Made by a program: the position numbers and the translations under genes
Part shown: piece by piece, positions 11,421 to 21,266 of the stretch
Layout: each line of letters opens with the position of its first letter
Numbering within the stretch: position 1 is the stretch's first letter
Origin: Larix kaempferi
Taxonomy: Eukaryota > Streptophyta > Pinopsida > Pinales > Pinaceae
NCBI GenBank assembly: GCA_027924585.1
Contig: BSBM01000007.1
Coordinates: forward strand, 6,526,001-6,590,000
Length of the DNA: 64,000 bases
Reading direction: 5' to 3'
The notes under the pieces: generated by a model
What the model saw: the letters and a program-made list of their open reading frames with translations, nothing else
The model's database searches: none
Told to the model about the DNA's origin: nothing

Positions 11421-13524
11421 TATTTAATTGTTGAAAAGTAGAGGTACGTAATGTTTATAGGTTAAAGTAAATGCACTCACCATATGTTCATTTTGTTGAT
11501 TAACTTGGTTATATTTGAAAATTAGTTTTCTAATCTTATGTTCTACATGTGCAGTAGCGTGGGTGTTCCTGGAAGTTGTAGTGGTAATGGTTTGAATCGA
11601 ACATATGTCGATTGAGCAAGATACAAAATTAATTTACCGAATGGGGCCAAATTAATGTATAGTGACATTTTGAAGAAGGTGTGAGGATGACCAAATTATC
11701 GATATTGCTCCAACATACATGACAAGGATGTTTGGAATTTAGGTTCTTGATGTGATTTTTACTAATATATTCATTGTTAATGACCCTCTGAGCCATCTTG
11801 GTTTGAGTTCAAGTGCAGTTTGTTTATATGTTATTCTTTTAATATTTTTAAATTTAATCAATCAAGTATTTTTTCTTGAGATAAATTGTTGCTTTAATAA
11901 GTCTTTTTTCCTTTGAAAAGACTTCTGGACGTGCTATTTTTTAATATATGTTGAGAAAGTAAATTTTCGAATGATATTTCGTTGTGCTCCTTTTAAATTT
12001 ATGCTACGAGAGTAACTTTTGTTATAGTTCGACTTTTGACTTGAGTTCTATCACTAATCTCTAAAACTAGTCTACAAATTTTACTTATCACATAATATCT
12101 AAATTTGGTAGATTGAAGCTTGTAAATTAATCCTAGGTAGCTAAGAGTGGTTTTTTCCAACTCATTAAGAGAAACTTGGCTAGCAAGGTTGTTTTTTGAA
12201 GAGAAATCAAGTTTTCTATCACATAACACATATATAATTTTCTCTATAACTTTTACGTTTTTTTCCTATTCATTTCCATGGCTCATCAAATTATCTTTAG
12301 TAGCTTGGGAAAATGAAATGTCAAAGGGTGTTCAAGCCAAAAATACCAAAGATGTCTCAAATGGGGATTTATTGTTAGAGCTATAAATGACCTAATTATA
12401 TTCATGCTTAATGTAGGTCGGGAGGCTCCCGTCCCGAGTCTAACGATGCATGATGTTGAAACATATAAAAGTTCTAGGTCCAATAGATGATATCAAAGTT
12501 CTAGGTCCCAAGTCTAAGGATGCATGATGTTGAAACATATCAAAGTTCATGGATTTATACACAAAGGCTATAACCACAACTTTGGAGAAATTGAAACTTT
12601 TCATTGGTTTATACATGGTTGCATTTGTTTGAATGTTTATATTTTCAATCTATGAGGTGGATTAGGTTTCTATCACATTTTGACATAGTAAGCCTTGTGA
12701 TGGATTCCAATCACCTTAGAATATAAGGTTTGGAAGGCCACCTTTAGGGATTTCATCACATGTGTTTGAAACTTTTATGTTTGAACTTTATGTGATGTCA
12801 CCATTGATTGGACTAAGAGATCATAGGATATCACCCCTTTAAAACTTCAAACACTTATAATATAGTATTGTGACATGGCCACATTTATATAAAATAGTTT
12901 TAAACATTTTTCTTATGCCTTCTAGTCACTTCTTGTTGAGATTTATCCAAACCATGCCTTCTATAGAATTAAATAGATGAGACACTATATGATGAGCATT
13001 CATCTTGTTATGCTTTTGATGAGATTTATCCAAACCATGCCTTCAATTATTTCTTCTAATCTTTGTATTAATTGTATTAACGTTGGATCTCTAGGGACTA
13101 AGATATAATACATATGTCTAACTAATATAGTTGAACTCCCAATCACCGTTAATTATTAGTTGAACCCCCAGTCAATGTGAATTGTTATTTGAATCCACAA
13201 TCACTATGAATTGTTTGATCCCTCCATTAAGTGGAAACATTAATCATTAGAGGAGGGAAAACACCTTTGCCTCATTGTTTGTTGATTTATCCAAAGCCTA
13301 TGAGAATTTTAGTTCTTAATTTCCTTTGGGGTCTTAATTTATGCATTGATATAGAGAGGTGGCACTAGGCACACAATATGGAGAAACAATGAGTTAGGAA
13401 AAACATTTGGACCAAAGTACACAATGGTTATTAATAAAAATTTTAAAAACAATTTAATATAAATAAATATAAGTATTAATATTAATATTACATTAATAAA
13501 TATTAATATTAATATTAATATTAC

Positions 13525-13525
<1 letters not shown>
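11421..13525 (+). other. Intergenic CACTA or unassigned sequence
   Basis: The transposase 3' region is followed by gene-free sequence. Small direct repeats are visible: a 40-bp segment with 'gatgcatgatgttgaaacat' at about 12440 and 12520, and three tandem 29-30 bp units starting 'ttgaa(c/t)' with 'ccaatcac' or similar at 13128-13215. The string 'gaccaaagta(c)cacaatggt' near 13410 recurs near 26126, on the far side of the gypsy insertion. Confidence 0.45.
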
Positions 13526-13564
<39 letters not shown>

Positions 13565-13578
13565 TATATATATATATT
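13430..13578 (+). repeat. AT microsatellite: TTAATA-type runs then (TA)n
   Basis: Repeated 'aatattaatatt' at about 13470-13520 is followed by a TA dinucleotide run from 13526 to about 13578 with one interruption. Confidence 0.95.
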
Positions 13579-13608
13579 ATAATTTTTTAAACAACAAAAA
13601 AAACATAA

Positions 13609-14693
13609 CTAAAAGACATACATGTTGCATGAGCTTGGCCAAAACGCTCTGTTGCTCTGTTGGGTTCGACAACACCCCCCTATATGCAACCGGCTCTTGG
13701 GCCATGTCCTCCTTGACTGTGCATGTTCCAACAGTATTTTGGTGGCACCCGATCCGGCCTTGTCCTCATTGCACTCTTCTACGACTCTGGACTGTGCATG
13801 TTCCACCTGGTTTTTGGTTTCACCTGCTTCGGCCGTGTCGTCATTTTGATTTGCTACAAGTGCTATTGAAGTAGGATTTTTTGTGGCACCCACTTCGGTC
13901 GTGTCTGCATATCCCCACAGACCCTCAATGGCAACCGTAAGTTGAAACCCTCCTCTATTGAGTCAAATATCTGCATTTTTTGGTGCGAATTAGGTGGTTT
14001 TGATTTCATTTGCTAATTAGGTGGTTTTGATTTTATTTCGAATCTCTGGATATTCATTTTGTTTTCTAAAATATTTGAGGCCGACTTGTCCAAGTCAAAT
14101 TCATCATTTTAAATATTGTTTTATTTCCACAATATACATTTGAATTTTATGTTTTGGCCTTCTTGTCCGCAATACCTCCCTTAAGCCATCAAAGATGCCT
14201 TCTTATGCCCACACTGTCCATTTTTCATATGCCTGCAAATACCCCAGCTGGAGAAGCCCGCAGCTGGGGTTTTGGTGATGCCCATGGCTGGCTTCAATGG
14301 TATGCTCACAGAGTCTTTCTCTCATGCCCGCAGGGGCTATTCTAACCCTCCAAAAGGTGCCCGCAGGCCCTCACAACGGTGCCCACAATGTGCCATAAGG
14401 GATTCCCGCAGGTATCTTCCTTAGTGGCATCAGCAAGTCCTTCCTCATTCCCATATCTCACGCCAAGATTCTCGTAGGTGTTTTGTGGATGCTCGCAGCT
14501 GTCAATAACACCTTAAAGAGATGCCTGCGTGACCTTCTTTTTATCCCCGCACTCTTCATTTAAAATGTGCTTCAGGATGCTCGTAATGGAGTTTTTTCTC
14601 ATGCATATAGATGTGTTAGGAGGGATGCCCATAAGGGCTTGCAAGATTTTCCATGTCCCATTTCCCACAGCAGCTTCATGAAGCATGCCCGCA
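13609..14693 (+). other. Unassigned block with recurring TGCCCGCA motifs
   Basis: Less AT-rich than its surroundings. Variants of TGCCCGCA or CCCGCAGG recur at irregular 30-60 bp spacing (14235-14330, 14355, 14408, 14690). A minus-strand frame at 13609-13893 contains a twofold internal repeat (EHAQSR occurs twice) but no known domain and is probably a by-product of the repeat. The plus-strand gypsy element inserted at the last CCGCA (14689-14693). Confidence 0.45.
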
Positions 14694-16322
14694 TGTAATA
14701 CCCCAATTTTGACCCTTATGAAATATTGGCTTTTAATGTAAATATTGTATACATGCGAAGTATGTTTTTCCTAGCGTGGAGCTCAAGGCCAAGGGCCCGC
14801 TAGTGTATGTTCGTATTTTATTTAAAATGGACAAGTATTTGATATTTTATTACCCAGGAGCTGCTAAGCCATGGAATATTGTAAATGATGTAAATGTTTA
14901 ATAATGCAATAAAATACCAAAACTGGCTATGGAAGCAACGAATGAGAAGGGGCCATGTGTATTCCACTAGGGAGTGGTGAGGGGGTTGTGGGAATGAACC
15001 ATATGCTACCAAATGTCATCTTGTGAACCCATTTGACTTTCCTTGCTGACATTTATTTCTGTTGTAAGGAAGTTGTTGAAGAATTCAGTCCATGGCTTCA
15101 ATGGAGCATGGACAGCCCAGAAATTCGTATGGCAGAGTATGGGCTCTGTTTTCTTGTACCACAAGTCACTCTACCTCATGGGAAGGGGTTCTTCCTCATT
15201 CCCATTCCATTGTTGAATATCCCAGCAACAGTTTTCATCCATTACGAATTCCCAACCGTGAGAAAAACCAAAAATCGCAACTTAAAAAGAACCCACGTTT
15301 TGAAGTACCAAAAATGCCCAGAATTGGTATTTGACAGTGAAAATCCAATGGGGGATCCATAGATATGAACCTTGGGGCGAAATTGAGAGTATTAGATACC
15401 CCAAAATCCATTGGAAAACCTAGTTTTTATAGCCCATAAATCCAATGACGGGATTGAGTTATTAGATGACAGAATTGTGATAAATCCAAGTGTGGGTGTT
15501 TGAACAGAGTTTGGGTTTGCTTGATAAACCCAGTGAAGACTGGAATCTCAAGGAATTAGCAGCTGGACCTTTCTATGCCCACCCTAAATAGAATTGGAGG
15601 GAAGGGACTCCTGAGGGACTGTGCAACAGAGAAGGGGACCTTCCTTGTGTTGGTTGAGGTAGGTATTGTGGGTGCCATGACTGTTGAGTCCATTTGAGAT
15701 GCCTGTAGCTATGTGGTTGAGCTCAATGGCTTAGCATTGCCCTCCTTTGTCTTTTGTATGCTTGATAAAATATGTGTTGGCTTAGCATAGTTGTTGAGTA
15801 AGACCATGGTTGTGAGTGAGCCCATGTAGTTCCTCCTTAGTGGATACACAACCCAGCTCGGGGGTGATCTCTCAGTTGAAAGAATATAGGCTGGACAGAG
15901 ATCTATGGTTGGGTGGAACGTTGCTCTCACATAGCCAGTTGTTTGGACAACTTCATCTCAAGACAAGTGTTCTCTGTGTTTAAATTATATGCATTCTATG
16001 TTTTGAAATGTGTTAATACTAAATGCTAACTATTCATGTTAATGGAATTGATATGAAGTCTATGCATAGCATGAGAACGAGATTGAATTCTCGGCATGTT
16101 GATTCATCATATGCCTCTGATAGATAGGCTGATGCATTTCTGTTTGTGTGTGTGCAAATATGATTTAATTTCGTTGTGTTTACGTTGAGTATGTATTTGC
16201 ACACAGAAGTTAATATCTATCCATGAATTTCTTAGTAATGTATCGGGCTGAGATTGTCAATAAGCCCGGTATGTTGGTCATGTTTCCTTTCTGGCACTGG
16301 ATTGATGTAAAGGGACGTGACA
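14694..16322 (+). repeat. 5' LTR of plus-strand gypsy
   Basis: Starts TGTAATACC and ends GGACGTGACA; the primer binding site follows three bases later. It matches 24333-25965 along its whole length. The frames inside it (for example 15033-15362) are matched in the other LTR and are not genes. Confidence 0.95.
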
Positions 16323-16325
16323 GAG

Positions 16326-16338
16326 TGGTATCAGAGCC
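16326..16338 (+). promoter_or_regulatory. Primer binding site, initiator tRNA-Met
   Basis: TGGTATCAGAGCC is the exact complement of the 3' end of plant initiator tRNA-Met and lies 3 bases after the 5' LTR. Confidence 0.97.
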
Positions 16339-16630
16339 CATGTTGCAACACTGGGGCTATTTGGGTCAAACACTGAATTACAGGCATGTAACAGAATGTT
16401 TTAACGTGGTATTGGAGAAGTTTGGGGTATCATTTTGATATGGAAAAATGGTAGGATCAGAGTTCTCAGATGGGGCAGAGGATCACACCATTGCATAGAG
16501 TTCTCCAAAATCTTTCCAACGATACCATACTAGCCTCATTTGGCCAAGGGACGAAGGAGTTATGAATCCCGCAAGTTGCAAGGCCAGAGGTGTTCCACAG
16601 TTGCGAATTTCGGGATTTTGGGACTTCAGG

Positions 16631-17032
16631 TTGCGAGAACGAGGATTTCCAAATTTTGTGTTTTGGATTTCCGCAATTTCGAACCCGCAATTTCAGATTT
16701 CGGGTTTCGGGTTGTGGGAACGAGGATTTCCAAATTTTGCATTCTAGATTTCCACAATTCCAAACCCGCAATTTCGGATTTCGAGTTTCGGGTTGTGGGA
16801 ACGGGGATTTCCAAATTTTGCGTTTTGGATTTTCGCAATTCCGAACCCACAATTTCGGATTTCAGGTTTCGGGTTGCGGGAATGCAAAATTTTGAAAAAT
16901 TGCGTTTTAGATTTCCGCAATCCTAAACCCGCAATTTCGAATTTCGGGTTTCGGGTTGCGGGAACGCAAAATTTTGAAAATTGCGTTTTGGATTATCGCA
17001 ATCCCGAACCTGCAATTTCGGATTTCGGGTGA
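16631..17032 (+). repeat. 81-82 bp tandem array in the gypsy leader, 5 copies
   Basis: Units start at 16631, 16712, 16793, 16874 and 16956. Each has 'tttccaaattttg' or 'aaaattttgaaaa', then 'ttccgcaat', 'aacccgcaatttcgga' and 'tttcgggttgcggga' or close variants. The first three share one form; the last two lack the 'gaggatttcc' segment. The period is divisible by three, so several overlapping frames run through it on both strands; none is credible as a gene. Confidence 0.95.
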
Positions 17033-18186
17033 GAAAAAAAAAAAGTAGAGCCCGAAATTTGACTTTTGGATAACAGGAGCTTGCGGAATCAGAATTGGAT
17101 AAGGTCAATGGCGTTCTGAGGCCATTAACGGAAGCCATGAATGAACCAATGAGGATCCCAAGCCCATTATGCTCCAATTTGGCATAAATTTGGGATTAAT
17201 GGCTTTTACAAATCAGTGTCCCGACGCTTGACAGAAGGTCGGATTGAGACAAAACTGATGTGGAGTAGTCATGGAGCAGGCACAGTGTTAAGTTTGGAAT
17301 TTTGGAGCCAAACTCCAAAGGATGTGGAGTCGGGGTGAGTGTGAAGGACAAAAAGCACTATTCTAGGCCACGTTTTTGAAATTTTGAAAAGCTTGTAGTG
17401 GATGAAAGTGACCCTGTAATTAGGATTCCAGAAATTTACTGAACTCAACATTTCTTATTCTCATGAAAACAAACATTTTCCATTAGACAGAGATTTTCCA
17501 GAAATGCACCGTTTGGGAAATAGCCATTTTTGGCCCAAAATTTGAAATTTTGGAAAAATGTGAAAAGTGGAAAGTAGTAAAACCCAGAATTTTATAAAAT
17601 ATGAATGGTGTATTGGAACAGAGATCCACAAGTTGCTGAGTGTTCCTTGTTATATGGACTAACTTCTCCGGGTAGAAATGTTTTCTTGAATATTTATAGA
17701 TTTTCTTCTACAGGTGGCTGAAGTTGGCAATTCATGATATTTTACAATTGTGTAAAAATGTGCAGAACGATGGTGAAAATTGTCATTTTTGGAGTAATGC
17801 AATTTCCACACCCGAAGTCGAAATGGAGCAAGTGGATAGGCATTGGAAAGCTTATCCAACAAGGAATAATGACACATAACCAGAATTTGAATGGGACTAT
17901 CATACATCATAGATATTTAGAGCAAAAAAAGTGCTAGTGATTGTTTTGACAAGCATTGTCAATATGGGCAACTTCCAAAATTGCATGAATGAGCAAAAGA
18001 AATGAATGCATAAAAGCTATGTGAATTATTCCATGAGTTTGATATTGTTAAATATTGATTGTTTGTGTTTCTATAAGCATTCCTAAGATGTCTAACAAAT
18101 ATTTTCATAATGCACAGTGCTTGCAGTTCATAACATTTAATAGTGTAACAGAAGTAACATACAGGGAAGAGAGTCTCCAAAGAAAA

Positions 18187-19400
18187 ATGGTGACCATAAA
18201 TGATGCTCAGGGTCCTTATGAGCATGAAGAAGATGTTCTAGGAGAAAATGTGCATGAAGGGAATTCTAAGACTGAATCTAATGGGAGAAGGGAGCAAGTA
18301 ACTCCTCAAAATTTGGTTGAGACCATGGTGAGCTTCAATGAAAGGTTGATGAAGGCTCAAGAAGAACAAAACCAACTCAATGATGTTATTTTTCAAAGCC
18401 TCATTGATATGCAGCAAAAGATAAACCTTGGGTCCAACCCAAGCAATGCAGGTGAAGAAGGAAGAGATGCAGAGAGTCGCTCTAGAGGTCATTCAAAGAA
18501 GAGTACTCCAAGCCCAAGGAAGAGTTCTGTGAGTAAAAAGCATAGAACACCTTCCTCTAGATCTTCTTCCAGTAGATCATGTGACTCCAGAGGTTCTCAA
18601 AGAAGTCCAAGGCATATTCCCAGGAGATTTGATGGAAGAAAGAAGTTCAAAGGCATCCCACATGGAGAATTCAGGAAAGCAAGGCCTCCCACATTTGATG
18701 GACAAGACAAGACTGGACAAGAGGTAGAGGCATGGCTTCTTGGAATGAAGAAATATTTCAGAATTCAAGACTACTCAGGAAATGAAAAGCCAGAATTGCC
18801 ATTTACAATCTAAATGGTAGAGATTCAATTTGGTGGGACAACCTCTTGCTTGTGAAAGGGATCAGTGAAAGGAAGATCAGTTGGGAAATATTTAAGAAGT
18901 ATTTCAAGGAAAAATACCTTTCTGCTAGGTATTATGACATTAAGAGAAAAGAGTTCAATGAACTCAGGTTGGGACAAAAATCTATGGAAGAACATGTCCA
19001 TAAATTTTTGGAATTATTGATATATGTGGATTACATTAAAGATGAGAGAGTAAAGATCCAATGTTTTATTGGGAGTCTACCCCAAAGCGTCAGAGATAGG
19101 ATTGAATTTGTTAATCCACTCAGTCTTGATGAAGCCATCAGAATGGCAATGCATTGCTATGAGAAAAGTAAAGGAAAATAAGAGGTTAACCCAGCATGGA
19201 AAGGAAATCCAAGAGGGAGGTTTGATAAAGAAAAAAGTGGCTTCAAACCACCATTCAAAATTCATCCCAAAACCTTTCCACAGGGGCAACAAGCAAGGAG
19301 TGGATTCAAACCAGCAGTAGCAGCAGACAAAGCATCAAAAGGGCCACTTCAATGTTGGGGATGTGGAGAGAACCACATGCTAAAGGATTGTCCACATCGA
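18187..19400 (+). pseudogene. Gypsy gag with zinc knuckle, frameshifted
   Basis: I chose the ATG at 18187 because it starts the acidic, hydrophilic N-terminus; the frame is open back to 18055 but without gag character. An arginine/serine-rich stretch occupies about residues 95-155. The frame breaks at a TAA near 18811 and resumes from about 18820 in a different frame, with the retrotransposon gag domain (WEIFKKYFKEKYL, SMEEHVHKFLEL) to 19181. A second shift, near 19181, leads to the zinc knuckle CWGCGENHMLKDC at about 19351-19389, which is CX2CX3HX4C, one residue shorter between C and H than the usual CX2CX4HX4C. Gag packages the element RNA into virus-like particles. Confidence 0.88.
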
Positions 19401-19808
19401 AAGGAGAATCCCCGAAGGTTTCACAACTTAAAGGGAGAAGCTACAGTGGAGGACATGGCAAGGGAAACACCTCAAGTTTATGCAGCATTAGATAATAATC
19501 AGGCAAACCATCAATCATCAGTGGTGGAAGTTGAAGGTAAGATTGCTAAGCAATCTATTTTTGTTTTGATTGATCCAAGATCTACTCATAGTTATGTTTC
19601 TCCAAAAGTGGTTGAAGGTTGTTCTCTTATAAAAGTGAAGCATAATAAATATTGGCTAGTTCAATTAGCCACAGGGACCAAGAGAAAAGTAAGTGAGGTA
19701 GTTGTGGAGTGCCAAATAGAATTGTATGGACTCCACACACATGCAGAATTAAATGTATTACCATTAGGATCTTATGATGCCTTAATTGGCATGGATTGGT
19801 TGGAAAGG

Positions 19809-21266
19809 TGTTGGAGCCAAGGCCGTAGCTACGGTAAAGCTGCGAATTTTGGGAAAAAAAGCACAAGTATGAAAGGAAAGTGCTAATTTTGGGACAAGCA
19901 CTAAGTTTTGGGTAAGAAGGAGACGGTGCGCAGTACGGTGCCAGATGGACAAGCTCAGCGAAGATCACGGACCGGAAATCGCGGAGCTCGCGCGCACGAC
20001 AGAAGAGAATGAAGGCTGAATAGAAAGCTCAGCTACCATAATAAATAAAGCGATGGAGTAGAGGGCTCAGCTACCCTCATTTAAAGGCTAAGTACAGAAG
20101 TTATGGTTGCTCGGATCAAGGAGGAGCAACGGACCAGAGCATTGAAGGCGAAGGACAAGCGCCCATACCCACAATCTGCACCGAAAGTCAAGGAGCCTGC
20201 AGGAATCGGCGACATGACTGCAAGCGGCGCCTACAGTACACCTAGCCATGTGCGTGGTTAGGGTTTTTGGGAATCACTGTTGGGAAAGGCCCACAGTTCT
20301 GTAAGGGTGTGACCGCCATGGCCACCTATATATATGAATAATTGTAATGGGTAGATGTTAGCGAGTAAGAGGTAGATACTTTTGGGATAGCTAGATGGTT
20401 AGACTGTTCGATAGTCAGTCTCAAGGATAGATCATGTGTTGATTATCCTTTTCTATGTTTTCTACCGAGTGTGTAGAACTAGAGTAAGAATCGGATAGCC
20501 GAGGAGCTAATCCCTGAGTTGCCAGACAGTCTGTGTGACGTCTGCGCCTTTGTAATCTCTGTAGAGAAGAGACTAGATTGAGAGAAGGGCTCCCAGCTGT
20601 GTGCGTGGAGTTTCCTGTAAGAATCTAAGGCTGCAGCTGTGTGCGCAGCATATTGTATAACTCTATCATTTTCTGGTTAATATAACGCTCCCGAGGACGT
20701 GGTTTTCCTCGAGGAGAGGGGCTTCACATATTTCCACTTGTATAATGTTTGCGTGAATGATTAACTGTTTAAGTTCATTACATGTGTATGCAAAACTCTT
20801 GTATTATCTTTGTGACTGTTTGATTGAGTTTGGGAAGGTCCATTGATAGCCATCAGTGTTAAGGACTGAAGAAGTGGTGGAGTGCTGTCGCGGCAGAAGT
20901 CGAGGAGTGCGTTACTGCGCTGAGTGCGCAGGGTGAGGAGGTACTTAACGCGTCGACGCAAGGAATACTTGCCTTCTGCGCTAGAACGAAGAAACTGCGC
21001 AGCGGACCTGCTGAGGAAGGAAGCCGCGCAGTTGCGGCAAGGAGCCTGCGGGAAAGTCGGACCGCCGATATCTGAGGAACCAGAAGAGGAAGGACAATCT
21101 CTGCGTCACCAAGGTTAAGGAAACCTGATTCCTTAGCCCCCCATAGCCACTTCGGGTGAGACCTCGAGCTGCTGCGCAGCTCGTTGCCGAGAGGGCCAGT
21201 GCGCCAAGGGGTTTGTTGTTGCTGCGCTTCATTAAAACCCGGGTCTGCCCAGTAAAGCAGCCAACA
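19809..21266 (+). mobile_element. LTR-type insertion (probable solo LTR) inside gypsy pol
   Basis: It starts TGTTGG and ends CCAACA, a perfect six-base inverted end of the TG..CA type, and is flanked by AAAGG on both sides (19804-19808 and 21267-21271). Taking it out with one duplication brings the protease and RT halves of pol into one frame, which confirms both ends. Inside there is a TATA box (TATATATA, about 20327) some 520 bp from the start, and no primer site, polypurine tract or gag-pol. That fits a solo LTR of an unrelated family left by recombination. The 3' half (20850-21240) is GC-rich with many TGCGC motifs, unlike its surroundings. Confidence 0.88.

Larger units (their letters stand above)
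16323..18186 (+). other. Untranslated leader of plus-strand gypsy
   Basis: About 1.86 kb lies between the 5' LTR and the gag start. It contains an 81-bp tandem array (16631-17032). The rest has no coding signal apart from the in-frame upstream extension of gag from 18055, which looks like non-coding sequence. Confidence 0.7.

Noticed and set aside
13609-13893. Minus-strand 94-codon frame with a twofold internal repeat
   Set aside because: No domain is recognisable and the repeat is explained by the underlying DNA repeat.
15033-15362. 109-codon frame
   Set aside because: It is repeated at 24672-25001 in the other LTR with stop-neutral drift; LTR sequence, not a gene.
16631-17032. G-quadruplex array in the gypsy leader
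   Set aside because: Most units have only two or three GGG runs in reach; no unit has four complete runs, so it does not meet the usual rule.
16466-17032. Overlapping open frames on both strands in the 81-bp array
   Set aside because: They arise because the period is divisible by three; there is no start context, no domain and the region is an untranslated leader.
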